Positions 25,891 through 33,672 of a stretch of DNA of 35,650 bases are shown here, one piece after another (within the stretch, counting starts at the first letter, position 1; each line of letters starts with the position of its first letter). Below the pieces are notes generated by a model. It ran no database searches. It was not told where the DNA came from and saw only the letters and a program-made list of their open reading frames with translations. The DNA comes from an uncultured Clostridia bacterium. GTDB taxonomy: Bacteria > Bacillota > Clostridia > Oscillospirales > Oscillospiraceae. Where the stretch lies: NCBI GenBank assembly GCA_946061515.1, contig CAMGRL010000019.1, positions 1 to 35,650 on the forward strand. Direction: 5' to 3'. The translations under genes and the position numbers were made by a program.

Positions 25891-25919
25891 TTGACGAAAG
25901 CCAAAATAGGGGGTAAATT
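25891..25919 (+). promoter_or_regulatory. Promoter of the HAD/mutase/kinase operon
   Basis: TTGACG at 25891-25896, a 17-base spacer and TAAATT at 25914-25919. Transcription would begin near 25926, just before the CGGAAACGT element. Confidence 0.6.
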
Positions 25920-25934
25920 ATAGGTGGTTGGAAC

Positions 25935-25948
25935 CGGAAACGTTTGAG
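25935..25948 (+). promoter_or_regulatory. Candidate LacI-type operator
   Basis: CGGAAACGTTTGAG contains the central palindrome AAACGTTT and shares CGGAAACGT with 18410-18418. It lies 16 bases after the -10 box, a good position for steric repression by the divergently encoded LacI-family protein. A CcpA-type cre site is an alternative reading because it also has a central CG. Confidence 0.55.
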
Positions 25949-25973
25949 TAAAAAAGAAAGGATTGAGACCGAT

Positions 25974-26732
25974 ATGATCAAAGCTGTTTTGTTTGACCTG
26001 GGCGGTACTCTGCACACAAATGACAGCCCTCCAGGCCGTGACCTGTGGTTTGCCAAAAGGCTGATCGACCGTCTTGCCGATTACGGGATCCGGCTGGAAA
26101 CCTCTCCGGAAGAGTTGGCTGCGCGTCTGCCGGTCAACAGCGAGGAATACAAGCATCTGTCCGAGCAAACTATGCGGGAGCTGCCTTCCGCCGAGATTTG
26201 GAACGATTTTTTTCTTAAGGAATATGCCATCGGCCGGGAGCGTCTGGAGCCGATAGCGGAGGAGCTGAGCTTCCTCTACGACTATGAGCGCCCCCTGGTC
26301 ATGCGCCGTCCGCATCTGAAGGAGACCATGGTGACGCTGCGCGGTATGGGGCTTCGTCTGGGCATGATCAGCAACATCATTTCCCGCTCTGTGGTGCAGC
26401 ATTTTTTGGAGGAGTATGACATCGCGCAATATATGGACTGCGTGATCACATCTGCCGCAACGGGAATCCGCAAGCCCTCTCCTGAGATCTTCCGCGTTGC
26501 GGAGCGGCAGCTGGGCCTTCTGCCGGAGGAGCTTGCCTATGTGGGAGATACGATCTCCCGTGATGTCCGCGGAACGCGGAACGCCGGCTGGCACACGATG
26601 ATCCGGATCCATGCGCCGCAGACGGCACACCGGGATATCGGGCTGGAAAACGCCGGCTTTGAACCGGACTACCGGATCACCGATCTTGCCGAGATTCCGG
26701 CGATCATTGAAAAGGAAAACAACGGTCTGTGA
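25974..26732 (+). CDS. HAD-superfamily protein, paralogue 2 (DxG motif I)
   Basis: A 252-residue HAD-like protein opening the LacI-linked operon. Motif I is FDLGGTL (nucleophile Asp present, +2 position Gly), motif II ISNII, motif III Lys in IRKPSPEIF and motif IV YVGDTISRD. The cap region is helical. It is closest by eye to paralogue 1 at 23587 (shared FLEEYDI-like and VGDT-SRD segments). ATG at 25974 with GAAAGGA at 25956-25962 is preferred to a TTG at 25944 that falls in the operator. The substrate is unknown. Confidence 0.84.
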   Translation: MIKAVLFDLGGTLHTNDSPPGRDLWFAKRLIDRLADYGIRLETSPEELAARLPVNSEEYKHLSEQTMRELPSAEIWNDFFLKEYAIGRERLEPIAEELSFLYDYERPLVMRRPHLKETMVTLRGMGLRLGMISNIISRSVVQHFLEEYDIAQYMDCVITSAATGIRKPSPEIFRVAERQLGLLPEELAYVGDTISRDVRGTRNAGWHTMIRIHAPQTAHRDIGLENAGFEPDYRITDLAEIPAIIEKENNGL

Positions 26733-26768
26733 CGGACCGATAACAACGAATAAAAGGAGGAATAACAG

Positions 26769-27500
26769 ATGACGCATTCCATTGACACTATCTTTTTTGA
26801 CGTCGGCGCAACCCTTCGCTATGTGGTGGAGGATCAGGAATTCGCCGCAGAGGCTGAGCGCCAGCTGATGGAGCTTGTCGGCTCCACGGAGGAGCACGAC
26901 GCATTCTTCGCCAGGCTGGAGAAGAATTGGAAGGCCTACCGCAAGCAGGCAAAAACGTGTCTGCTGGATGTCTCCGAAATGGAGCTGTGGCTGCAGTACC
27001 TTCTGCCGGATTATCCGGCGGAGCGCGTAGCACCCCACGCCGCCCGACTCACGCGCCTCTGGCGCGATCATGACGGCCGCCGCGTCGTCCACGAGGGCAC
27101 ACTGGAGACGCTTCGCGAGCTTACACGCCGCGGTTACAAGCTGGGCATTATCGCCAACACCATTACCGAGACGGAGATCCCCGACTGGATGTGCCGCGAT
27201 CAGGTGGCCGACTGCTTCAAGACGGTGATCCTCTCTTCCAAGGTGCGCCTGCGCAAGCCCGACCCCGCCATTTACCTGCTGGCGGCCCGCTGCATCGGCT
27301 CCACCCCCGAAAACTGCGCCTATGTAGGCGATAATCCTGTGCGCGATGTGGAGGGCGCAAAGGCTGCCGGATTCGGTGCTATGGTGCTCTTCGAGGATGC
27401 CGGCACCGCAGACCGGGAGGGCAAAGCCCCCACCGTGCAGCCCGACTTCCGCATCAAATCCATCCCCGAGCTGCTTGAGCTGTTCCCTCCCCGTCAGTGA
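26769..27500 (+). CDS. HAD-superfamily protein, paralogue 3 (DxG motif I, altered motif II)
   Basis: A 243-residue HAD-like protein. Motif I is FFDVGATL with Gly at +2. Motif II reads IIANT, so the usual Ser/Thr that contacts phosphate is Ala. Motif III Lys (LRKPDPAIY) and motif IV YVGDNPVRD are intact. Start ATG follows AAAAGGAGG at about 26753-26761. It belongs with the next two genes to a subgroup sharing LRKPDP or IRKP, VGDN and AKAAG. Loss of the motif II hydroxyl besides the motif I Asp makes ordinary phosphatase activity less certain. Confidence 0.83.
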   Translation: MTHSIDTIFFDVGATLRYVVEDQEFAAEAERQLMELVGSTEEHDAFFARLEKNWKAYRKQAKTCLLDVSEMELWLQYLLPDYPAERVAPHAARLTRLWRDHDGRRVVHEGTLETLRELTRRGYKLGIIANTITETEIPDWMCRDQVADCFKTVILSSKVRLRKPDPAIYLLAARCIGSTPENCAYVGDNPVRDVEGAKAAGFGAMVLFEDAGTADREGKAPTVQPDFRIKSIPELLELFPPRQ

Positions 27501-27510
27501 GGTGAGCGGC

Positions 27511-28233
27511 ATGGCGAAAATCAAGGGAGTTTTTTTTGACCTGGGCGGTACGCTCCGTATCGCCGAGGAGGTACCCGAACACATGGATCGCGCCAAGGCG
27601 CGTATGGCAGAATTGGCAGGCGCGGAGGATGTGAAAGCCTTTATTGACATGGTGGAGGAGCGCTACGCCCCTTACCGCGACTGGGCGCTGACAGAAAACC
27701 GCGAGTGCAACGACTTTGATCTGTGGCACAAGTGGCTCCTGCCCGAGATGGCGGAGGACAAACTGCGGGAGATCTGCCATGAGCTGACCTTCCAGTACCG
27801 GCAGGTCAAGGGCCTGCGCCACCTGGTTGAGGGCGGGCGCGAGGTGATCGAGACGCTGCACAAGCGCGGCTACAAACTCAGCATCATCTCCAACCTGATC
27901 GGGGAATATGAGATCGGCGACTGGCTGCGTGCCGACGGATTGGAGCAGTATTTCGACGCGGTCGTGCTCTCCTCAGTCTGCGGCATCCGCAAGCCGGATC
28001 CCCGGATATATCAGATGGCCTGTGAGCAGCTGGGGCTGGAGCCAGAGGAGTGCGCCTCCGTGGCGGATAACCTCAGCCGGGACTTCACCGGCGCCAAAGC
28101 CGTCGGCATCGGGGCCAACATTCTGTTCATCAGCCCCGAAAAGCTGGCCAAAAAGACAATCACGGACGAGAACCGGCCGGACTACATCGTCCACCGCTTC
28201 CTCGATATTCTGGATCTGCCGATTTTGCAGTGA
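27511..28233 (+). CDS. HAD-superfamily protein, paralogue 4 (DxG motif I, altered motif IV)
   Basis: A 240-residue HAD-like protein starting 10 bases after the previous stop, with GAGGTGA just upstream. Motif I FFDLGGTL again has Gly at +2. Motif II is IISNL, motif III Lys lies in IRKPDPRIY. Motif IV reads SVADNLSRD in place of the usual GDxxxxD, with Ala before the first Asp. The DFDLWHKWLLPE cap segment is shared with paralogues 3 and 5. The function is not known. Confidence 0.83.
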   Translation: MAKIKGVFFDLGGTLRIAEEVPEHMDRAKARMAELAGAEDVKAFIDMVEERYAPYRDWALTENRECNDFDLWHKWLLPEMAEDKLREICHELTFQYRQVKGLRHLVEGGREVIETLHKRGYKLSIISNLIGEYEIGDWLRADGLEQYFDAVVLSSVCGIRKPDPRIYQMACEQLGLEPEECASVADNLSRDFTGAKAVGIGANILFISPEKLAKKTITDENRPDYIVHRFLDILDLPILQ

Positions 28234-28241
28234 GGTATAAT

Positions 28242-28973
28242 ATGGACAGACAAATTGATACCATTTTTGTGGATCTGGGCGATACCTTCCGCGTTATCCG
28301 GAAGGATGAGGCCTATATGACAGCCGCCAAAACGCGCATCGCGGAACTTTTGGGCGTGGAAACCGATCCGGTGGCCTTTTATCGGGATGTGATCGAGCCC
28401 CGCTACGACAAATACCGGGAATGGGCGCTGCATTTCTATTGCGAAGCCCCAGTGAAAGAGCTCTGGACCCGCTGGCTGGCCTATGATTTCCCCCGGGAGC
28501 GGGTAGAGGCCGCGGCAGACGAGATGACCTATGCCTACCGTAAGACCAAGGGAGAACGCGTAGTCACCGACGGCGGCGTGGAGACAGTCAAGGAGCTGTA
28601 CCGGCGCGGCTATACGCTGGCCATCGTCAGCGATCTGGTCGGTACGGAGGAAGTGGATGAGTGGCTGGATCACGACGGTCTGCGGCCCTATTTCAAAAGC
28701 GTGCAGCAGTCCTCTGTCTGCCTGATCCGTAAGCCCCATCCCGCCATCTACTATTACGCGTTGGCAGAGACGGGCTCTGATCCTCAGCGGACCTGCTATG
28801 TGGGCGACAATCTCAACCGGGACATCGTCGGCGCAAAGGCTGCCGGCCTCGGTATGACGGTAGGCGTGCAGTATCCCGGAAAAAAACCCCAGGAGGTTAC
28901 GGATGAAAACCGTCCGGATGTGTTTATCAGTCATTTTTCACAGCTGCTGGATCTGTTTCCGCCGCTGAAATAA
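28242..28973 (+). CDS. HAD-superfamily protein, paralogue 5 (DxG motif I)
   Basis: A 243-residue HAD-like protein 8 bases after the previous stop. Motif I reads FVDLGDTF, which keeps the nucleophile Asp but has Gly at +2 and Asp at +3. Motif II is IVSDL, motif III Lys in IRKPHPAIY, motif IV YVGDNLNRD. The start is ATG at 28242 with GAGGT six bases before it. It is followed 13 bases later by the permuted phosphoglycerate mutase. Strong similarity to paralogue 4 (shared VTDENRPD segment near the end) indicates tandem duplication. Confidence 0.84.
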   Translation: MDRQIDTIFVDLGDTFRVIRKDEAYMTAAKTRIAELLGVETDPVAFYRDVIEPRYDKYREWALHFYCEAPVKELWTRWLAYDFPRERVEAAADEMTYAYRKTKGERVVTDGGVETVKELYRRGYTLAIVSDLVGTEEVDEWLDHDGLRPYFKSVQQSSVCLIRKPHPAIYYYALAETGSDPQRTCYVGDNLNRDIVGAKAAGLGMTVGVQYPGKKPQEVTDENRPDVFISHFSQLLDLFPPLK

Positions 28974-28986
28974 AAAGGAGGTCAAT

Positions 28987-30555
28987 ATGTCAGACAAGAA
29001 ATTCCATGGCGGTGAGGCACTGGCCCGCGCCGTTGAAAACGCATACGCGCAGGGACAGACGGATTACTCGCTGGAGCCCATGGCTCTGGTGGATGAAAAC
29101 GGGGCGCCCGTCGGCAAGATCCGTGACGGCGATCATGTGGTATTCTGCTGCCGCCGCGGCGAGCGCGAGATCGAGCTGACCGAGGCCTTTACCGACCCCG
29201 ATTTTGCCCATTTTCCCCGTGAATACATGAAAAATCTGGACTTCGCCATCATGACGATGTACCATGAAAAATTCAAAAACCTGCCCATTGCCTTCGCTCC
29301 GGAGCGGGTGAAAAAGCCTCTGGCTCAGGTTCTGTCCGAGGCGGGGTTGAGACAGTTCCATTGCTCGGAATCTGAGAAGTTCGCCCATGTGACTTTCTTC
29401 TTCAACGGCGGTTACAACCAACCCTTTGAGGGGGAGACAGACGTCTGCATCCCCTCTCCCAAAGGCATCCCCTTTGACCAGAAGCCGGAGCTGAGCCTGC
29501 CGACCGTGGCCGAGAAGGTCGAGGCGGCCGTGGACGATGGCTACGACTTCATCGTCACCAACTTTGCCAACGGCGATGTGATCGGACACACGGCGAGCAA
29601 GGAGGCAAAACTGATCGCAGCGGCAAACATCAGCAAATATGTGGACCGGGTGGCCCACTACGCCAAGGAAAAGGGATATGTGGTGGCGGTTACCGCCGAC
29701 CACGGCAACATCGAGGCGCTTTATACCAAGGAGGGCAAGCCCCATGTGGCCCATACGACAAATCTGGTCCCCTTTATCGTTCTCGATCCCAAAGGCCGCG
29801 AGGTCAGACTCCACGACGGACGTCTGGGCGATGTGGCGCCCACTGTGCTGAGCGTACTCGGCCTGGAGAAGCCCGAGGAGATGACAGGAAACAGCCTTAT
29901 TGATACCCCGGACTTCACCAATGACAAAATGATGCTCATCATTCTGGACGGCTGGGGCTTCGGCGCCCACGACGAGGGCGACGGCATCTTCCAGGCAGAT
30001 ACCCCCGCCTGGGACGCCATGCTGGAGCGCTATCCCAACAGCAAGCTGCACGCCTCCGGCGAGGATGTGGGCCTGCAGGCGGGAAAGGCCGGCAACTCCG
30101 AGGCCGGACACAACAACCTGGGCGCTGGCCGCGTTGTGCCGCAGGATGATATGCGCATGGACGCAGCCATCAAGGACGGCTCCTTCCGGGCCAATCCTGT
30201 TTTCCTCCATGCCATTAACGCCGCAAAGGAGGAGGGAACGGCGCTGCATCTGCTCTCCTACCTGACGGAAAAATCAAGCCACGGCTGCATAGATTATCCG
30301 CTGATGCTTACGGAAATGGCCGAGGGTGTGGAGAATATATACCTGCACATCATCTTTGACGGCCGCAGCACCGAGCCCGGCAGCGCACCGGCCATGCTGC
30401 GCACGCTGGACAAAAAGCTGGAGGCTATGGGCCGGGGCGTGATTGTGGACGGCGTTGGCCGCGGCATCGCGCTGGACCGCGATGGCAACTATGCCAAGGT
30501 GCAGAAGGCCTACGAATCTATGGTCCTGGGCAAGGGGACACACTATCAGGCCTGA
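28987..30555 (+). CDS. gpmI: Circularly permuted cofactor-independent phosphoglycerate mutase
   Basis: A 522-residue protein of the GpmI family (3PG to 2PG, Mn-dependent) with its halves in reversed order. Residues 1-312 match the part that is normally C-terminal: YAQGQTDY, DGDHVVFCCRRGER, SEKFAHVTFFFNGG, NGDVIGHT (Asp197, His201), ADHGN (Asp238, His239), HTTN (His256) and MTGNSLI. Residues 315-522 match the normal N-terminus: MMLIILDGWGFG (Asp321), AGNSEAGHNNLGAGR (Ser371), His432, DGR and GRGIALDRD. By eye, metal ligands are offset by exactly -206 or +309 from the Geobacillus enzyme, so spacing is preserved. One substrate-contact Asp after DGR is Ser461, and the FNFRPDR motif is CCRRGER. 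Start ATG follows AAGGAGG. It sits between HAD paralogue 5 and a PfkB kinase. Confidence 0.9.
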   Translation: MSDKKFHGGEALARAVENAYAQGQTDYSLEPMALVDENGAPVGKIRDGDHVVFCCRRGEREIELTEAFTDPDFAHFPREYMKNLDFAIMTMYHEKFKNLPIAFAPERVKKPLAQVLSEAGLRQFHCSESEKFAHVTFFFNGGYNQPFEGETDVCIPSPKGIPFDQKPELSLPTVAEKVEAAVDDGYDFIVTNFANGDVIGHTASKEAKLIAAANISKYVDRVAHYAKEKGYVVAVTADHGNIEALYTKEGKPHVAHTTNLVPFIVLDPKGREVRLHDGRLGDVAPTVLSVLGLEKPEEMTGNSLIDTPDFTNDKMMLIILDGWGFGAHDEGDGIFQADTPAWDAMLERYPNSKLHASGEDVGLQAGKAGNSEAGHNNLGAGRVVPQDDMRMDAAIKDGSFRANPVFLHAINAAKEEGTALHLLSYLTEKSSHGCIDYPLMLTEMAEGVENIYLHIIFDGRSTEPGSAPAMLRTLDKKLEAMGRGVIVDGVGRGIALDRDGNYAKVQKAYESMVLGKGTHYQA

Positions 30556-30593
30556 AAGCCGGATAGGAGCTACCGAGAAGAAAGGATTGCAAA

Positions 30594-31475
30594 ATGAGAC
30601 AGTTTGATTTGATGATTCTCGGCCCGGCCACGCGGGATGTAAACATCGACTTTACCGGGGCTGAGGACCGCAGTGTAGGCGGCGCAGTCACCTTCTGCAC
30701 CCCCGCCGCGGTTGCGGCAGGCGCGGCAGTGTTCGCGGCGGTCAAGGTTGCGCCGGAGGATGCGGAGATCATGGATCACTTTGATCTCCCGGCAGAAAGC
30801 AAGGCGCTGCTGCCCTCGGCAAAAACCACACTGATGCGCAATGAGTATTTCACCGCGGACCGCGAGCGCAGAAATTCCGGCTGCGCCGCGCAGTCCGACC
30901 CTATCACGGTGGATGAGCTGCCGGATGTGTCCTTTGACGTGTGTCATCTGGCGGGGCTGCTGTACGGAGACTTTCCCGGCGAGCTGCTGGAGGCGCTGCA
31001 CGCCCGGGCGCGGCTGTCCGCAGACGCACAGGGCTTTCTGCGGCACAATGAGGGCGGCACGATGCGCTTTCATGACTGGGCCGACAAACGCAAATTCCTG
31101 CCGTATATGGACTTCTTCAAGACCGATGCCGCCGAGGCGGAGATTCTGACCGGTCTGAGCGACCGGGAAGCCGCCGCAAGGAAGCTCTGCGAGTGGGGCG
31201 CGCGGGAGGTCATGGTCTCGCACAATACGGAGATGCTCGTTTTCGACGGGGAAAAAGCACTGACCTGTCCGGTCAAGGCACGAAACCTGTCCGGCCGCAC
31301 CGGACGCGGCGACACGACTTTTGGTTCCTACCTCGGCATGCGCGTAACGGGCCACAGCGTTGAGGAGTCACTGCTCTACGCCACAGCCTGCGTGTCGCTC
31401 AAAATGGAAACGCCGGGTGTTTTTAAGGGCACCCATGCGGATGTGGAAGAATACATACGGAAATTTTACACTTAA
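30594..31475 (+). CDS. PfkB-family carbohydrate kinase, possibly inositol-related
   Basis: A 293-residue ribokinase-like kinase. The N-terminal substrate motif is reduced to VGGAVTFCTPAAVAAGA. ADAQG near residue 145 and KTDAAEAEILTG are present, and the anion-hole/catalytic-base motif near the C-terminus is GRTGRGDTTFGSYL, with Arg instead of the usual Ala in GAGD but the catalytic Asp kept. The overall pattern recalls PfkB members described as myo-inositol kinases in archaea and plants. IolC, the deoxy-ketogluconate kinase, is also PfkB-type but about 325 residues. It could supply the kinase step missing from the iol operon. Start ATG follows AAAGGA. Confidence 0.82.
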   Translation: MRQFDLMILGPATRDVNIDFTGAEDRSVGGAVTFCTPAAVAAGAAVFAAVKVAPEDAEIMDHFDLPAESKALLPSAKTTLMRNEYFTADRERRNSGCAAQSDPITVDELPDVSFDVCHLAGLLYGDFPGELLEALHARARLSADAQGFLRHNEGGTMRFHDWADKRKFLPYMDFFKTDAAEAEILTGLSDREAAARKLCEWGAREVMVSHNTEMLVFDGEKALTCPVKARNLSGRTGRGDTTFGSYLGMRVTGHSVEESLLYATACVSLKMETPGVFKGTHADVEEYIRKFYT

Positions 31476-31490
31476 CGGGAGGCAACAAAA

Positions 31491-33578
31491 ATGGAAAAAT
31501 TGTTCTTACTGGGCTTTCTCGGCGCGGTGATCGCCCTCGCTTTCGCCATGCTGCAGAGGCACAGAGTTCTGTCCGTTTCTGAAGGAAACGAAAGGATGAA
31601 GAAGATCGCTGAGGCGATCCGGGCCGGCGCAAACGCCTATCTCAAGCAGCAGTACACCACAGTTTTTAAGGTGTTCGCTGTGGTATTTGTCCTTCTGCTG
31701 GTCATCGCCTTTGGCTCCGGCGGGAAGATGCTCTCAAAGGTTACACCCTTTGCCTTTCTGACGGGCGGTATTTTCTCCATGCTTGCCGGGTTTATCGGCA
31801 TGAAAATAGCCACCAGCGCCAACGCCCGCACCGCGCAGGCCGCCAGTGAGAGTCTGAACCGCGGTCTTCGCGTGGCTTTCTCCTCCGGCAGCGTCATGGG
31901 CTTTTCGGTAGTGGGTCTGGGCATGCTGGATATTACCATGTGGTTTTTCATCCTGCGCTACGGCCTGGGCATGACCGAGCCGACACAGATCGGCAGCATC
32001 ATGGTAATGAACGGTATGGGCGCAAGCTTTATGGCCCTCTTTGCCCGCGTGGGCGGCGGCATCTATACCAAGGCGGCCGATGTCGGCGCAGACCTGGTCG
32101 GTAAGGTCGAGGCGGGCATCCCTGAGGACGACCCCCGCAACCCCGCGACCATTGCGGACAATGTGGGCGATAACGTGGGCGACGTGGCCGGTATGGGCGC
32201 AGACCTTTACGAGAGCTATGTTGGCTCTATTCTCGCCACCTTCTCTCTCGGTGCCATCGCGGGCTTCGGCTTCCGCGGGATGCTGCTGCCGCTGCTGCTG
32301 GGCGTGTGCGGCATCATCTGCTCCATCCTCGGCTCCTTCCTGGTCAGAACCAAAGAAAACGCCTCCCAGGAGGCACTGCTGAAGAGCCTTCGCACCGGCA
32401 CCTATACCGCGGCGATCCTGGCGGCGGTCCTGGCAGCGCCCCTGACCTATTTCACCATCGGCAGCTGGGGCGTTTACATTTCGATCCTCAGCGGTCTGCT
32501 CGGCGGCTGCGTGATCGGCTACTTTACGGAATATTACACCTCGGATACATATAAACCCACTCAGCGTCTGGCAGCGGCCAGCGAGACCGGCAGCGCCACC
32601 ATCATCATCGCCGGACTCTCTCTCGGCCTCAGATCCACGATGATTTCCATCCTGATCGTAGCGGTGGCCGTACTCGTGAGCTTCTTTGCCGCAGGCGGCA
32701 TGCAGTCCTTCAACTGCGGCCTTTACGGTATCGGCATCGCCGGTGTGGGCATGCTCTCCACCCTTGGCATCACCCTGGCCACCGACGCCTACGGCCCTGT
32801 GGCAGATAACGCCGGCGGCATCGCCCAGATGGCAGATCTGCCGGAGGAAGTGCGCGAGCGCACCGACGCGCTGGATTCTCTCGGAAACACCACAGCAGCC
32901 ACCGGCAAGGGCTTTGCCATCGGCTCCGCATCCCTGACTGCGCTGGCACTGCTGGTATCCTATGTGGATATCGTACAGAGCAAGACCGAAGAAGTTCTGG
33001 ATCTTTCACTGACCAACCCGCTGATGCTCGTCGGACTGTTTATCGGCGCGCTGCTGACCTTCCTCTTCTCTTCTCTGACCATGGACGCGGTACAGAAGGC
33101 CGCACAGTCCATCGTCATGGAGGTCCGCCGTCAGTTCCGGGAGATCGCCGGCATTCTGGATTACCAGGCCGACCCTGAGTACGCCCGCTGCGTGGCGCTG
33201 TGCACCAAGGGCGCTCTGCATGAGATGATCGCACCGGCTCTGATCGCCATCATCGTACCCCTGATAACCGGACTCCTGCTTGGGCCTGTGGGCGTAGTTG
33301 GCATGCTGGGCGGCGTTTCCGTCTCCGGCTTTGCCCTGGCCGTATTCATGTCCAACGCCGGCGGCGCATGGGACAATGCAAAGAAGTATATCGAGTCAGG
33401 ACATCACGGCGGCAAGGGAAGTGAGCAGCATAAGGCGGCTGTTGTGGGCGACACCGTGGGCGATCCCCTCAAGGATACCGCAGGCCCCAGCCTGAACATC
33501 CTCATCAAGCTCTGCTCAACCGTTTCCATTGTATTTTCCGGTCTGATCCTGTATTTCAATCTGGTTAACCTTCTGTAA
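31491..33578 (+). CDS. hppA: Membrane ion-translocating pyrophosphatase (K+-dependent type)
   Basis: A 695-residue protein with about 16 membrane segments that couples PPi hydrolysis to H+ or Na+ export. The PPi-binding motifs [22 protein letters not shown] and [16 protein letters not shown], and the C-terminal [15 protein letters not shown] and [11 protein letters not shown], are intact. The [10 protein letters not shown] motif has Ala where K+-independent enzymes have Lys, which points to K+ dependence; many clostridial enzymes of this kind pump Na+. Start ATG follows GGGAGG, 15 bases after the kinase gene, so it probably shares that transcript. A GC-rich hairpin follows at 33591. Confidence 0.93.
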   Translation: MEKLFLLGFLGAVIALAFAMLQRHRVLSVSEGNERMKKIAEAIRAGANAYLKQQYTTVFKVFAVVFVLLLVIAFGSGGKMLSKVTPFAFLTGGIFSMLAGFIGMKIATSANARTAQAASESLNRGLRVAFSSGSVMGFSVVGLGMLDITMWFFILRYGLGMTEPTQIGSIMVMNGMGASFMALFARVGGGIYTKAADVGADLVGKVEAGIPEDDPRNPATIADNVGDNVGDVAGMGADLYESYVGSILATFSLGAIAGFGFRGMLLPLLLGVCGIICSILGSFLVRTKENASQEALLKSLRTGTYTAAILAAVLAAPLTYFTIGSWGVYISILSGLLGGCVIGYFTEYYTSDTYKPTQRLAAASETGSATIIIAGLSLGLRSTMISILIVAVAVLVSFFAAGGMQSFNCGLYGIGIAGVGMLSTLGITLATDAYGPVADNAGGIAQMADLPEEVRERTDALDSLGNTTAATGKGFAIGSASLTALALLVSYVDIVQSKTEEVLDLSLTNPLMLVGLFIGALLTFLFSSLTMDAVQKAAQSIVMEVRRQFREIAGILDYQADPEYARCVALCTKGALHEMIAPALIAIIVPLITGLLLGPVGVVGMLGGVSVSGFALAVFMSNAGGAWDNAKKYIESGHHGGKGSEQHKAAVVGDTVGDPLKDTAGPSLNILIKLCSTVSIVFSGLILYFNLVNLL

Positions 33579-33590
33579 AAGAAAGTATTT

Positions 33591-33627
33591 CCGGCCGCTC
33601 CGCGAAACGCTGCGAAGCGGCCGGTTT
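33591..33627 (+). terminator. Hairpin after hppA, probable terminator
   Basis: CCGGCCGCT (33591-33599) pairs with AGCGGCCGG (33616-33624), followed by only TTT. It lies 12 bases after the hppA stop. The weak T-run makes partial read-through into pckA possible. Confidence 0.55.
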
Positions 33628-33672
33628 CCCCGCGGCAAATATGAACGGAGAAAAAGAACGGAGATAATTAGA

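Larger units (their letters stand above)
25598..25973. other. Divergent intergenic region with a nested inverted repeat
   Basis: 376 bases between the LacI gene and the HAD operon, AT-rich and without a coding signal. It holds the LacI promoter (25643-25671), the HAD operon promoter (25891-25919) and operator (25935-25948). At 25785-25840 an outer CGCAACT/AGTTGCG pair encloses a 12-bp stem (25792-25803 with 25813-25824). That structure lies upstream of both promoters, so it is neither a leader nor a terminator of a known transcript. Confidence 0.65.

Noticed and set aside
25944-25973. TTG at 25944 as the start of HAD paralogue 2
   Set aside because: It falls within the candidate operator and has no Shine-Dalgarno; ATG at 25974 places motif I at the usual distance from the N-terminus.
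25380-27650. Very long minus-strand open frame (756 codons) across the LacI gene, intergenic region and HAD genes
   Set aside because: It runs antisense to clearly conserved HAD and regulator genes, its product has no recognisable motifs, and high GC with third-position bias readily opens the opposite strand.
28987-30555. Possibility that the mutase order reflects two tandem partial gpmI genes or a frameshifted duplication
   Set aside because: There is one uninterrupted frame, each GpmI segment occurs once, and metal-ligand spacing is kept in both parts, which fits a permutation and not a partial duplication.
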